This document shows positions 45,397-54,962 of a stretch of 64,000 nucleotides of DNA, piece by piece. Origin of the DNA: an uncultured Clostridia bacterium (GTDB taxonomy: Bacteria > Bacillota > Clostridia > TANB77 > CAG-508); contig CAKPHJ010000002.1 in assembly GCA_934157205.1 (NCBI GenBank), positions 21,623 to 85,622 on the forward strand, given 5' to 3'. Both the position numbers and the translations under genes were made by a program. The notes beneath the pieces were generated by a model. That model worked only from the letters and a program-made list of their open reading frames with translations. It was not told the origin of the DNA and did no database searches. Positions within the stretch are counted from its first letter, which is position 1. Every line of letters begins with the position of its first letter.

Positions 45397-45945
45397 TTAA
45401 ACAGACATTATTTCTTTTTCTTTTTTTGCTAGTATATCATCTACTTTTTCTATATATTTATCAGTTATTTTTTGAATTTCATCTTCTTCATGTTTTAGTT
45501 CATCTTCAGTTATATTTCCTTCTTTTTGTTCAGATTTAGCAATATCTATACCTTCTCTTCTAACACTTCTTACTGCAATTCTTGTTTCTTCTGTCATTTT
45601 GCGTATATCTTTTACTATTTCTTTTCTTCTTTCTTCTGTTAATTCTGGGAAAGATAATCTTATAACTTTTCCGTCATTATTTGGATTAATTCCTATGTCT
45701 GAAGCTAATATTGCCTTTTCAATTTCTTTTAAAACACTAATATCCCATGGTTGAATTACTATTAGTCTTGCTTCTGGAACTGATATTCCAGCAACTTGAT
45801 TTATTGGTGTTGGTGTTCCATAATAGTCTATTTTTACTTTATTTAATATTGCAGGATTTGCTCTACCTGCTCTTATTTCTGATAATTTTTCTTCAAAAAC
45901 ACTTATTGTTTTTTCCATTTTTTCTTTTATATTTGCGTAATCCAT
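45397..45945 (-). CDS. frr: Ribosome recycling factor
   Basis: 182 aa, normal length. Three-helix-bundle protein with AGRANPAILNKVKIDYYGTPTPINQVAG and PELTEERRKEIVK family segments. It splits post-termination ribosomes with EF-G. It follows pyrH by 20 bases and AAAGGAG precedes the ATG. Confidence 0.97.
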   Translation of the reverse strand: MDYANIKEKMEKTISVFEEKLSEIRAGRANPAILNKVKIDYYGTPTPINQVAGISVPEARLIVIQPWDISVLKEIEKAILASDIGINPNNDGKVIRLSFPELTEERRKEIVKDIRKMTEETRIAVRSVRREGIDIAKSEQKEGNITEDELKHEEDEIQKITDKYIEKVDDILAKKEKEIMSV

Positions 45946-45965
45946 ATATCTATTCTCTCCTTTTA

Positions 45966-46673
45966 TTAATTTACTAAAGTTCCTATTTTTTCACCTTTAA
46001 CGGCTCTTACTATATTTTCTGGATCATCAATTCCAAATACTAATAAAGGAATATTATTATCTCTGCACATTGCAGTTGCTGTTGAATCCATTACTTTTAA
46101 ATCTTTTTCTAAAACTTCCATATATGAAATATGTTCATATTTTTTAGCAGTTGGATCAATTTTAGGATCTGCAGAATATACTGCATCTATTGATTTTCCA
46201 AGTAATATTATCTCAGCTTTTATTTCTGTAGCTCTAAGTACTGCTGCTGTATCTGTTGTAAAATAAGGGTGTCCTGTACCACAAGCAAATATTACTACTC
46301 TACCTCTTGTTAAATGTTTTTCAGCTTTTCTTTGAATAAATGGTTCAGCAATTTCTCTCATTTCAATTGCTGTTTGTACTCTAGAATATACACCTCTTGC
46401 TTCCAATGCATCTTGAAGTGCAAGTCCATTCATTGCTGTTGCAAGCATTCCCATGTAATCTGCAGTTGTTCTTTCCATTTGGTGACCATTTCTACCTCTC
46501 CAAAAATTTCCGCCACCAACTACAATTGCAACTTCAACTCCCATTTCTGAAATTTCTTTTACTTTGTCACATATAGCTCCTACTGTTTCAACATCTACAC
46601 CATTTTTTTGTCTTCCAGCTAAAGCCTCTCCACTTAGTTTTAATAATACCCTTTTATATTTTGGATTTGACAA
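45966..46673 (-). CDS. pyrH: UMP kinase
   Basis: About 235 aa. I place the start at TTG 46673 (SNPKYKRVLLKLSGEAL) because AAGGAG is 10 bases upstream; the GTG three codons earlier is only one base from that site. LLKLSGEALAG, VVGGGNFWRGR, MGMLATAMNGLALQ and the C-terminal FGIDDPENIVRAVKG are typical. It phosphorylates UMP in pyrimidine synthesis. First of the pyrH-frr-ispA-uppS-cdsA-rseP unit. Confidence 0.96.
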   Translation of the reverse strand: MSNPKYKRVLLKLSGEALAGRQKNGVDVETVGAICDKVKEISEMGVEVAIVVGGGNFWRGRNGHQMERTTADYMGMLATAMNGLALQDALEARGVYSRVQTAIEMREIAEPFIQRKAEKHLTRGRVVIFACGTGHPYFTTDTAAVLRATEIKAEIILLGKSIDAVYSADPKIDPTAKKYEHISYMEVLEKDLKVMDSTATAMCRDNNIPLLVFGIDDPENIVRAVKGEKIGTLVN

Positions 46674-46859
46674 TTTTTCCACTCTCCTTAAATTATATTT
46701 TAATCCCTGCTATTTTATCATATATTTTTAAAAATTACATTATTTTTTATAATTATTTTTACTATTAACGTTTTATTAGTTATAATTCATAGCTAAATTA
46801 TTATGTATTATAAAAAATTAATAATATATTGTATTGTTTATTAATCTTATGAATAGTAA

Positions 46860-47810
46860 TTACATAATTATATTATCTATTGAATTTTCTCTCATTTCTT
46901 TTATTAATTTACAACTAGTGTCTAATTTTTCTTGTTCATAATCATTTAGTTCAAGTTCTAAAAGTTCTCTTACTCCATTTTTGTTTATAATAGCTGGAAC
47001 ACCTATGAAAATGTCATTTTGTCCGTATTGATTTTCTAAATATGTAGAAACTGTTAGTATTGAGTTTTCGTTATCAATAATTGCTCTAACTAATCTGTTT
47101 AAAGCCATACCTATTCCATAATATGTTGCTTTCTTTTTTTCTATAATTTCATATGCTGCATTTACAACACCTTGATGAATTTTTTTCAAATCTTCCATTG
47201 GGTGCTTATTATCTTTCATTATGTCTTTTACTCTTTTACAACCTACATAAGCATGATCCCATGGTACAAATGAAGAATCTCCATGTTCTCCCATAATGTA
47301 TGCATGTATGTTTTTACTTGATACTTTTAAATAGTCAGCCATTAAATAACGAAGTCTTGCTGTATCTAATACTGTTCCTGAACCTATAACTTTATTTTTT
47401 GGTAATCCTGATACTTTCCAAACTACATATGCCATTATATCTACTGGATTGCTTGCAACAACAATAACTCCATTAAATCCACTTTCCATTATACTTTGTG
47501 TAATTTGTTTCATAATTTTAGCATTTACTTCTGCAAGTTCTAATCTTGTTTGACCTGGTTTTTGTGCTATACCAGCTGTTATAACAACAACTTCAGCATC
47601 TTTACAATCTGAATAATCTCCTGCTTTTATTATCATTTTTTGTGGTGCATATGGTAATCCATGTGCTAAATCCATTTCTTCTCCTATTGTTTTATCTTTA
47701 TCTATATCTATTAAAACAAGCTCTCCAATTCCACCTCTGTTTAACATTGAATAAGCCATGCTCATTCCTACAAAACCTGTACCTACTAGTACTACTTTAC
47801 CTTTTTTCAT
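46860..47810 (-). CDS. ldh: L-lactate dehydrogenase
   Basis: 316 aa. NAD-binding VGTGFVGMSMAY, VVITAGIAQKPGQTRLELAEVN, the catalytic His in GEHGDSSFVPWDHA and substrate Arg in LDTARLRYL mark an L-lactate rather than malate dehydrogenase (mobile-loop residue Gln in AQKPGQTR). It reduces pyruvate to lactate in fermentation. Own promoter at 47844-47872; AAGGAGG before the ATG. Confidence 0.95.
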   Translation of the reverse strand: MKKGKVVLVGTGFVGMSMAYSMLNRGGIGELVLIDIDKDKTIGEEMDLAHGLPYAPQKMIIKAGDYSDCKDAEVVVITAGIAQKPGQTRLELAEVNAKIMKQITQSIMESGFNGVIVVASNPVDIMAYVVWKVSGLPKNKVIGSGTVLDTARLRYLMADYLKVSSKNIHAYIMGEHGDSSFVPWDHAYVGCKRVKDIMKDNKHPMEDLKKIHQGVVNAAYEIIEKKKATYYGIGMALNRLVRAIIDNENSILTVSTYLENQYGQNDIFIGVPAIINKNGVRELLELELNDYEQEKLDTSCKLIKEMRENSIDNIIM

Positions 47811-47843
47811 ATTATTTCCTCCTTTATGTTTTACAATACAAAT

Positions 47844-47872
47844 ATTATAATACCTAAAATATATTTTTGCAA
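47844..47872 (-). promoter_or_regulatory. Sigma-A promoter of ldh
   Basis: Minus-strand TTGCAA (47867-47872), 17-base spacer, TATAAT (47844-47849), about 35 bases before the ATG. Confidence 0.8.
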
Positions 47873-47955
47873 GTTAGATTAATTAATATATATAATATAA
47901 AAACATTGATATATAATTTTTATAAAAATGAATTTACCATAATATCTTGTAATTA

Positions 47956-47985
47956 TTACAAAAAAATGCTATATTAATATATAAT
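47956..47985 (+). promoter_or_regulatory. Sigma-A promoter of the DUF4364 gene
   Basis: TTACAA (47956-47961), 18-base spacer, TATAAT (47980-47985), then AAGGAG ahead of the ATG at 48009. Confidence 0.6.
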
Positions 47986-48008
47986 TAATAAAAAAAGGAG
48001 TAAAAAAT

Positions 48009-48563
48009 ATGAGTTCAAATTCAAATAATGCACCTGCCTTAGCTGAAAATAAAGTCTTAATATTATATATTTTAGAACTTATAAACAATGACATTAAACA
48101 AGACGATTTATTTAAAATAATTACATCAATAAACAACATTAATTATTTTATATTTAAACAAATATTAACAGATTTAATAGACTCAAAGCTAGTAGGTACT
48201 TATACTAAAGAAGAAGAACAAGTTATAAAAATTACAACAGAAGGAAAAAATGCATACCTCCTTACTAAAGATGTTTTACCAGGAATTATGAAATTAAAAG
48301 CAGACCACCTATTTAAAAAAGAATTTCTAGCAATTGAAGACGCTTCCTCTGTAATTGCTGAATTTATACCAAAAAATGAAAATGATTATACAATTAAATG
48401 CAAAATTGTTGAAAATAACGAAACAATTTTTGAAGTTAAGACTACAGCTGGTTCTAGAGAAAGAGCAAAAAAAATTGTTGAAAATTGGAAACAAAATGCA
48501 ACACTTATTTATCCAAAAATATTAAATATTTTATTAGATTCAAAAAATGAACAAAACAAATAA
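48009..48563 (+). CDS. DUF4364 winged-helix-like protein
   Basis: 184 aa. NKVLILYILELINNDIKQDDL, DLIDSKLVGTY and ITTEGKNAYLL form the winged-helix N-terminal half of the DUF4364 family, widespread in Clostridia and thought to be DNA-binding regulators; the C-terminal half is a beta-rich domain (YTIKCKIVENNETIFEVKTTAGS). Targets unknown. Single-gene unit, divergent from ldh. Confidence 0.8.
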   Translation: MSSNSNNAPALAENKVLILYILELINNDIKQDDLFKIITSINNINYFIFKQILTDLIDSKLVGTYTKEEEQVIKITTEGKNAYLLTKDVLPGIMKLKADHLFKKEFLAIEDASSVIAEFIPKNENDYTIKCKIVENNETIFEVKTTAGSRERAKKIVENWKQNATLIYPKILNILLDSKNEQNK

Positions 48564-48599
48564 GAAAACCTCAATTAAATATAAATTGAAAGTTTTCTT
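48562..48599 (+). terminator. Terminator of the DUF4364 gene
   Basis: AAGAAAACCTCAATT (48562-48576) pairs with AATTGAAAGTTTTCTT (48584-48599) with a small bulge, directly overlapping the stop codon. Confidence 0.55.
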
Positions 48600-48605
48600 G
48601 GATTA

Positions 48606-48704
48606 AGTCACAATTTTACAGCTATATAAATTATATGTTTTAAATAATATAAATTTTAATTTTACATTATTTAAAACATATATAATTAGCTGCAAATTGT
48701 GACT
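48606..48704. repeat. Long imperfect palindrome between convergent genes
   Basis: AGTCACAATTTTACAGC... (48606-48653) and ...GCTGCAAATTGTGACT (48661-48704) form arms of about 45 bases with few mismatches, including ATGTTTTAAATAAT / ATTATTTAAAACAT. The structure overlaps the stop codon of the metalloprotease gene. It could act as a bidirectional terminator or be a small inverted-repeat element. Confidence 0.6.
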
Positions 48705-49389
48705 ATATTAAACATATTAAACAATATATTATTATTTTTATTATTGCACCTAAAAAGAAGTTATAATTTATGCATTTTATTCCCATATTATTTATTTTAT
48801 CAAAACCTGCTACTAATTCTTGAATTTCTTCTTTTGAAGATATTTTTGCTTCTTCCATATATTCTTTTGCTAAAAATCTCGCTTTAATCATAGCGTCATT
48901 TTCTAGGTAAACTCTAACTAGATAATATACCATACTTAATAAAAACAAAATATTTAAGTAAATAGATTTGTTATTAAGCATTTTAAACATTGCTAATATA
49001 CATATTGTAATATAATATATTATATATATATTTGAAAATATGAAGTTAAACATTAAAATTTTTTTGTCTTGTATTGAATGCAAACATTCATGTGCTATAG
49101 TTTGAATTCTCGTATATGTATTTTGTATATTTGCTATTACAATTTTGTTAGATATAGCAATATACAAGCTTGCTTGTGCTTCATTATTTTCTTCTATTTT
49201 TACATTTTCATTGTTTAGTTTTTTTAAATAGCTTTTGCATAATTCTAAATTACTTGGATATTTTTTTGATATTTCGTCTAGCTTTTCATCTTTTCCAATT
49301 TCTTTTAATTTTTTTATTTTATATCCAAATATAATTTTTAATATTACTAAAAATATTAATGATATTATTATAATAATTGCAAAATCCAT
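48703..49389 (-). CDS. Membrane-bound neutral zinc metallopeptidase (YugP-like)
   Basis: 228 aa. N-terminal membrane helix, soluble part with zinc motif AHECLHSIQ (HExxH, about residue 105), then three to four helices and a final DAMIKARFLAKEYMEE segment that provides the third ligand region in this family (YugP/DUF-type). Substrate unknown. AAAGGGG is 8 bases before the ATG. It is last in a unit with ylbF and the DUF3048 gene. Confidence 0.75.
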   Translation of the reverse strand: MDFAIIIIISLIFLVILKIIFGYKIKKLKEIGKDEKLDEISKKYPSNLELCKSYLKKLNNENVKIEENNEAQASLYIAISNKIVIANIQNTYTRIQTIAHECLHSIQDKKILMFNFIFSNIYIIYYITICILAMFKMLNNKSIYLNILFLLSMVYYLVRVYLENDAMIKARFLAKEYMEEAKISSKEEIQELVAGFDKINNMGIKCINYNFFLGAIIKIIIYCLICLI

Positions 49390-49408
49390 ATTTTTATCCC
49401 CTTTTATT

Positions 49409-49744
49409 TTACTGCATAACGTCTCTTATTGCTTCTCCTATTATTTTATTAATATCTGCTACAATTATATTGAATTTTGTTTCTGCTTCAAAATATTTTT
49501 TTGCTTCGTCTATTTCTATTAGTTCTGCATAAAGTTCTTGAATTTCTTTATATTTTTCTTCATCTTGTTTTCCTGTTTGCATTGTTATAAGTTGTACTTC
49601 ATAACGTTTTTGTTCAAATGTAGTTATTTTTTTCTTCAATTCTAAATTTAAATTTATTGCTTGTTTTGCCATTTTAAAATTAACATATTCTTCTGATTGT
49701 TTTATTTCTTGTGCTAATCTATTTGCTGTATCATAAATATTCAT
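49409..49744 (-). CDS. YlbF-family protein
   Basis: 111 aa from ATG 49744 (MNIYDTANRLAQEIKQSEEY), 10 bases after AAGGA; the longer frame has no site. Helical protein with LAQEIKQSEEYVNFKMAKQAI typical of YlbF/YmcA proteins, which in Bacillus work with RNase Y and in competence and sporulation control. Role here inferred only from family. Confidence 0.8.
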   Translation of the reverse strand: MNIYDTANRLAQEIKQSEEYVNFKMAKQAINLNLELKKKITTFEQKRYEVQLITMQTGKQDEEKYKEIQELYAELIEIDEAKKYFEAETKFNIIVADINKIIGEAIRDVMQ

Positions 49745-49764
49745 TTTTATAAATTCCTTCTTTC

Positions 49765-50826
49765 TTAAAATGTAACTTTTGCATTTGTAGGACATATGTG
49801 TACAAATGTATTTCCATCGTTCACATTTATTTCTTTTCCATTTAAATCTTTATATATTGTTTGCTCTTCTCTGCTATTTTTTATACATTGAATTTTTATT
49901 GCTTTTCCATTTGTAATATAATATCCATCAAATGTTCCAATATTTTTTAGCCCTTGCCTTCCTTTGTTTTCACTGTCATTTAATGTATAATTGTCGCAAA
50001 ACTCTATTATTATATTTTTTGTTGTTATTGTATTTTTTGTATCCCAATCTTGTTGTATTTTGTTTCTTGCATATCTTTCGTATACTTTTTCTTCTTGATT
50101 ATATACATATTTTACTGTTTGAAGTGTTGAATGTGGTATAGTAACTGTATTTGCTATTTCTCCTTCTTCAAGATTTACTTCTGTTGTTACATAATTTAAA
50201 ACACTTTTTTTATTTGATGTGATTTTATATTTTTTACTTTTTGCTGAATTTAATAATTTTTTTGAACTTGTTACAGCATTATGTGGCTGTGTTTTATCTT
50301 TAACTCTCCAAAATGTTGTACCATCTTCAGATATGCCATTTATATCATTTATGCTATATTTTTTTATGTCACTTTGAGCTTGTGGACTTTGGCCAAAATG
50401 TGTATAAATTGCATCATTTTCCATTGCATAATCAATAAAATAGTGTCTTGCACTTCTTACAGGTCCTATTTTTTCTAGTTCAGCATTTTTAAATAAAGCC
50501 ATTAATCTTGTTTCTCCGCCTTCTACAACTATTTCATATACCATATAGGCTTTTTGTAATCCTGCTTGTGGCCATGCTTCACTATGATTATCTATCATAA
50601 CAGCAAATGGTCTTGCATTTCCTTTAAATATGTTTATTTCATTATCATTGCTTTCTTGTATTATTTCTTCATTATCTGTTGTATCTCCTATTGTTTGTTC
50701 AACATTTTGTTTATCTTTTTTTATTTTATATGCAAGTCCTACTCCAGATAAGATAATTATCAATATTAAAATAAATATTAATATTTTTGTACCATTGTTT
50801 TTTTCTTTTTCTTTGTATCTTGCCAT
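49765..50826 (-). CDS. DUF3048 (YerB-like) exported protein
   Basis: 353 aa from ATG 50826 (MARYKEKEKNN), 4 bases after GGAGG. A signal/membrane helix (TKILIFILILIIILSGVGLAY) precedes the DUF3048 domain: PFAVMIDNHSEAWPQAGLQKA, VVEGGETRLMALF, IGPVRSARHYFIDYA and TFWRVKDKTQPHNAVTS. These are extracytoplasmic proteins of unknown function, often lipoproteins. Located between ybeY and ylbF. Confidence 0.85.
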   Translation of the reverse strand: MARYKEKEKNNGTKILIFILILIIILSGVGLAYKIKKDKQNVEQTIGDTTDNEEIIQESNDNEINIFKGNARPFAVMIDNHSEAWPQAGLQKAYMVYEIVVEGGETRLMALFKNAELEKIGPVRSARHYFIDYAMENDAIYTHFGQSPQAQSDIKKYSINDINGISEDGTTFWRVKDKTQPHNAVTSSKKLLNSAKSKKYKITSNKKSVLNYVTTEVNLEEGEIANTVTIPHSTLQTVKYVYNQEEKVYERYARNKIQQDWDTKNTITTKNIIIEFCDNYTLNDSENKGRQGLKNIGTFDGYYITNGKAIKIQCIKNSREEQTIYKDLNGKEINVNDGNTFVHICPTNAKVTF

Positions 50827-50845
50827 AAAACCTCCATAAAATTGG

Positions 50846-51319
50846 TTATCTTTCAATTTTTAGCTTTTGTAAAACATTTTCTTCTTTTGGTCTCATTATA
50901 ATTTTGTCTTCTTCTTTTATATGATCATAGCCCATTAAATGGTAAAAACCATGTACAACCATATAGCTTAATTCTCTTTCGAAACTATGACCATATTCTT
51001 TTGCTTGTTCTTCTACTCTTTTTATTGATATTATAATGTCTCCTAAAATGTCTTCATGTTTAAAGTCTTTTTCTTTTATTTTGTTTTCAAGTTCTTCTTT
51101 TTCAAACATAGGAAAAGACAATACATCTGTTTCTTTGTCTATTCCTCTGTATTCATTATTTATTTTACGAATGTTTTCAGGTGTTGTTAAAGTTATTGTT
51201 ATACATAAATTAGAGTTTTCCATATGTTCTTCTTTGTAACACTGTGTTATAACTCTTTTTATTGTATTTTCATATTCTTCATTTTTTTCTATATCTTCAT
51301 AAATTATTTCATAAAACAT
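50846..51319 (-). CDS. ybeY: rRNA maturation endoribonuclease YbeY
   Basis: 157 aa. The zinc motif HGFYHLMGYDH (HGxxHLxGYDH) and NNEYRGIDKETDVLSFP are diagnostic. It acts in 16S rRNA 3' maturation and ribosome quality control. It directly follows the unknown 403 aa gene (1-base gap). Confidence 0.95.
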   Translation of the reverse strand: MFYEIIYEDIEKNEEYENTIKRVITQCYKEEHMENSNLCITITLTTPENIRKINNEYRGIDKETDVLSFPMFEKEELENKIKEKDFKHEDILGDIIISIKRVEEQAKEYGHSFERELSYMVVHGFYHLMGYDHIKEEDKIIMRPKEENVLQKLKIER

Positions 51320-51320
51320 A

Positions 51321-52532
51321 TTATGCTACTTCCTTAATTTTTATGTATTTTCCTTCTGATTTATATGAATTTTTTACTTGTTTTAAAACTCCATAATCAG
51401 CTAATTTTCTTTTATAATATTTTATTATTCTTGAGTAATCTGTTTTTTGATTTTTTAGTTGTTTCATATCATTTTTTATAAATAAAATTTCCTTTTGTTT
51501 TGTGTATTCTATAAAGTCTACTTCTTTCATTTTAGATATTTCTTTATATTTGTTCCAGAATTTTTTGTATTTGTCTCTTTGTTTTGCTGTTTCCCAATAT
51601 ACTTTAGTTGATAACAATTTTACATTGTAATCTTCAATTAAACTCATAAGCATTGAATATGCTTTTTCTCTTTTTACTGCTATTTTTGTGTCTTGTACTA
51701 GTATTCTTGCATCTTTTAATAATTTTTCATAACATTGTTCTGCTACAATTAATGGTAAACTATGTGTAAATAGTTTTCTGCTTATTCCTAATAAAATCAT
51801 ATTTTTTTCTATTGTGTCTCTTGTGTCTAGTTTTCCAACTGTATATGCTTCATATTTTTCATATTCTGATACTATTTTTTTAAGACTTTCGTCATAATTT
51901 AATTCTAGTTTTAAAGATAATATGTTTTCTATATAATCTTCTAATGTGTAAAAAATTTTAGTATAAATCCAATCTTTAGTAGAGTCATATGCATTTGTTG
52001 TGTCTGCTACTTTTATTGAATAGTTTTTTAAAATTGATTTGTATAATGTGTCCATTTTTGATATATAAAATTTATTATATCTTTCTATTAGTTTTTCTTT
52101 TCCGTTTACTTTTATTCCTTCATAGTCTAGGTCTATTAAGTATTTTTGTTTTCTGTATTTGTATTCTATGTATTCATTTTCTTTTAAACTTGTTACTTCA
52201 TAATATTTTGATAGTGCATTTTTTTCAAATTCTGATGCAGTATTGTTTTTTACTTTTTTATATATAGAATCCATTACATATTTGTCTAATGATTCTAAGT
52301 AGGTTTCATATGCTAAATCATATTTTTTTTCTAGTTCATCTTGGTTATAATTTTTGTTGTTTTCTGATTTATATGCTTCATATGCCTTTAAAAGACTATT
52401 TCTTTTTATTGATATTAACATTCCATTGATCCCTATTTTTGTAGGTATCATAATTTTTGTTAATGTTTTTGATATTTTATCAAAAAATGTTGTATTTGTT
52501 CCTGTTATTCTAAGACTTCTTTCTTCTACCAT
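51321..52532 (-). CDS. Unknown 403 aa protein between yqfD and ybeY
   Basis: I recognise no family. Basic, helical protein, no signal peptide or clear membrane segment; regions such as KIGINGMLISIKRNSLLKAYEAY, YLIDLDYEGIKVNGKEKLIERY and DARILVQDTKIAVKREKAYS are coiled-coil-like. It occupies the place where Clostridia usually carry the PhoH-like ATPase gene and yqfF, but it has no P-loop. Tight spacing (1 base to ybeY, 15 to yqfD) shows operon membership. AAGGGA precedes the ATG. Confidence 0.6.
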   Translation of the reverse strand: MVEERSLRITGTNTTFFDKISKTLTKIMIPTKIGINGMLISIKRNSLLKAYEAYKSENNKNYNQDELEKKYDLAYETYLESLDKYVMDSIYKKVKNNTASEFEKNALSKYYEVTSLKENEYIEYKYRKQKYLIDLDYEGIKVNGKEKLIERYNKFYISKMDTLYKSILKNYSIKVADTTNAYDSTKDWIYTKIFYTLEDYIENILSLKLELNYDESLKKIVSEYEKYEAYTVGKLDTRDTIEKNMILLGISRKLFTHSLPLIVAEQCYEKLLKDARILVQDTKIAVKREKAYSMLMSLIEDYNVKLLSTKVYWETAKQRDKYKKFWNKYKEISKMKEVDFIEYTKQKEILFIKNDMKQLKNQKTDYSRIIKYYKRKLADYGVLKQVKNSYKSEGKYIKIKEVA

Positions 52533-52547
52533 ATTTTAATCATCCCT

Positions 52548-53744
52548 TCAAAATACAATTTTTTCATTAGTCCCTATATTTTCTAATACTTCATATGTAA
52601 TATAGATGTCTATTCCATCTTCTTTTTCGTAAGTATTAATATTTTTATTAATTATAGATTTTTCTCCAATTTCTTTTTTTAGCTCTTCTTCTAATTCTTG
52701 AGCTCCTATGTTTTTTGCTTGTTCTGCATTGTAATTTTCTTCTACTTCTTCTATTTCTTTATAGGTTGCTTTTTCTAGTGAAATTGGCAAGTAAAAATCT
52801 GAAAATATTTTAAACCTTTTTTCTTCCTCTATTGTATCATAAATTTTAAATTTTGAAACCCTTTTATTAAAATTTATTTTAAAATTATTTACTTTTAAAG
52901 AATACTTATTTTCGCTGTTCCCTGTTTCTTTTCTTTTTATATTTTTATACATGATTTTTTTGTTTTTTGTATACCAAACTCGTGCTTCAATATTGCCTTT
53001 TGCATGTACATATCTTATACCTGTATATTTTCCTTCCATCCAGCCATTTATTAAAATATCTCCTACATTTACAGTATCTCCTACTTTTACATTTGAAGTT
53101 CCAGTTTGACTATTTATTTTTGTTATTACACCTGCTTTATCTGAAACAATATTACAATATTCATTTTCATCTATAATTTCTGGTTTTATTTCTGCACTTA
53201 CAATTTTAACTATTGCATTTGTTCCCTTAAGTTCAATTCCCATCCAAGCAATATCATTTCTTTGTAATCGTATTTTATTAATAATATCTTTTGTATTTAT
53301 TTTACTTTTTAATACTCCACTTTTTAATCCTTCTTGTTCTAGCTCTTTTTTTATTTCCTCAATTTTTGCATTATTATTTTCTTTTTCATTTTCATCTTTT
53401 ACTTCTACATTCCAAACAAAATTTGAAGAAAGTAATATAAAAAAGCATATAATACACAATAAAAAAATAAATATTTTTCTTTTTTTATGTTTATTCACAA
53501 AAAAAGGTAATCCTCTTTTGTTTTCTATTTTTACTTTGCACTTTACCTTTTTAGCTATACTACAAACTTTTTTAAAGTCTTTAACACTACATCTAAATAT
53601 TAAAAAAATTTCTCCATTTCTTTTCAATTTCCAAATTACTATTCCACTATTTTTACATATATTAATAAATCTTTCTATATAATATCCCTCTATTTTCACT
53701 GTAACATACCCTAATATGTAACTCAATAAAATTTTAATTATCAT
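52548..53744 (-). CDS. yqfD: Sporulation protein YqfD
   Basis: 398 aa. N-terminal YqfD domain with YVTVKIEGYYIERFINICKN, one membrane helix (IFIFLLCIICFFILLSSNFVW, ~94-114), and the outside part with ELEQEGLKSG, ISAEIKPEI and AGVITKINSQTGTSNVKVGDTV. In Bacillus it is needed for forespore development. No obvious ribosome binding site before ATG 53744. It follows yqfC, the usual partner. Confidence 0.9.
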   Translation of the reverse strand: MIIKILLSYILGYVTVKIEGYYIERFINICKNSGIVIWKLKRNGEIFLIFRCSVKDFKKVCSIAKKVKCKVKIENKRGLPFFVNKHKKRKIFIFLLCIICFFILLSSNFVWNVEVKDENEKENNNAKIEEIKKELEQEGLKSGVLKSKINTKDIINKIRLQRNDIAWMGIELKGTNAIVKIVSAEIKPEIIDENEYCNIVSDKAGVITKINSQTGTSNVKVGDTVNVGDILINGWMEGKYTGIRYVHAKGNIEARVWYTKNKKIMYKNIKRKETGNSENKYSLKVNNFKINFNKRVSKFKIYDTIEEEKRFKIFSDFYLPISLEKATYKEIEEVEENYNAEQAKNIGAQELEEELKKEIGEKSIINKNINTYEKEDGIDIYITYEVLENIGTNEKIVF

Positions 53745-53853
53745 CTTATTATTGTATGATATTAAAATATACCATACACTCCTTGTATAATATATTTAGA
53801 TTTTTAAATAAAGGATTTACCTATAAACCTACTGTTGAAATTTACATCTTATT

Positions 53854-54135
53854 TTACTCATCAATTGCTCTTTCAATATCAAAGCTTTCTATTTTTCCTG
53901 TAATTTTTATGTCATCATCTGTCATATTTTCTAAATTTAAATTATATCCATTTACATTTATAATACCAATATGAGTTCCTATTTTCACAAAAAATTCCTC
54001 ATATTCCAATATTCCTTTATAATTTTCAATAATCATTTCATTAAATCCAACAATTGTAACTTTAGGAATATTTGAACAAACTTCTTGTGGTAATTCTAAA
54101 ATTTTATCAAATTTACTATACTTCTTATTTTTCAC
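53854..54135 (-). CDS. yqfC: Sporulation protein YqfC (YabP family)
   Basis: 93 aa. ELPQEVCSNIPKVTIVGFNEMIIENYKGILEY (read LPQEVCSNIPKVTIVG and ENYKGILEYEE) and the C-terminal VNGYNLNLENMTDDDIKITGKI match the YabP/YqfC family. It starts with GTG 54135 after GGGAGG. Pairs with yqfD in sporulation. Confidence 0.88.
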   Translation of the reverse strand: MKNKKYSKFDKILELPQEVCSNIPKVTIVGFNEMIIENYKGILEYEEFFVKIGTHIGIINVNGYNLNLENMTDDDIKITGKIESFDIERAIDE

Positions 54136-54167
54136 AAAAATCCTCCCTAAAAATTTGTTATTACTAA

Positions 54168-54962
54168 TTATAGTAATTTAAACTCATATCCTTCATTTTT
54201 TGCCTCTTTTATTATTGCATCTAATATATTTGTGTTTGTTTTTGAATTACCATGTAATAACATTATTTCACCATTATGAAAATTTTTTATAATTTTTTCT
54301 TTACTAGATGATTCATCTGGTTGTTTATTTTCATTCCAATCTTGATAAGCAAAAGACCACATTACTGTTTTATATCCTAGTGAACTTGTATATTTTAAAG
54401 TTCTTTCACTAAATTCACCCATAGGTGGTCTTAGAAATTTCATTTCGTACCCAAATTTATCATATAAAACTTGATGTAATTCCATTACTTCTTTATTAAT
54501 TTCTTCATCTGATAAATCTGGCATACTTTTATGGTTTACTGTATGGTTACCTATAATATGTCCCTCATCTATCATTCTTTTTACTAAATCTGGATTTGTA
54601 TTTACATAGTGTGCTGTTAAGAAAAATATAGCTTTAACATCATTATCTTTTAATGTATTTAAAATAGATTCTGTATATCCCGCTTCATATCCTTCATCAA
54701 ATGTTAAATATATATACTTATTTTCATTACTACCTAAACAAATTCCTCCATTTTCTTCTAATACTTGCCTATTATAACTACCTACGTCTGGTTGTTCATG
54801 AGTGTTGCTTCTTTTTATTCCCCAACCTATTTTTTTATTGCTTACTGCATTTGCATTAGTTTTTATTACATTACAATCTGTATTATTTATTAATATTACA
54901 CTTAAAAAAAATATTATTGCTGTAATAGCTATTGCAATCCATATTTTTGCTTTATTTTTCAT
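54168..54962 (-). CDS. pdaA: Polysaccharide deacetylase, PdaA type
   Basis: 264 aa from ATG 54962 (MKNKAKIWIAI) with AAAGGA upstream. Signal/membrane helix, then the NodB domain: YIYLTFDEGYEAGYTESIL (metal Asp pair), GNHTVNHKSMPDL (His ligands), FLRPPMGEFSERTL and a late MLLHGNSK. PdaA-like enzymes deacetylate muramic acid to form the muramic-lactam of spore cortex, which fits the nearby yqfC-yqfD. Confidence 0.9.
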   Translation of the reverse strand: MKNKAKIWIAIAITAIIFFLSVILINNTDCNVIKTNANAVSNKKIGWGIKRSNTHEQPDVGSYNRQVLEENGGICLGSNENKYIYLTFDEGYEAGYTESILNTLKDNDVKAIFFLTAHYVNTNPDLVKRMIDEGHIIGNHTVNHKSMPDLSDEEINKEVMELHQVLYDKFGYEMKFLRPPMGEFSERTLKYTSSLGYKTVMWSFAYQDWNENKQPDESSSKEKIIKNFHNGEIMLLHGNSKTNTNILDAIIKEAKNEGYEFKLL

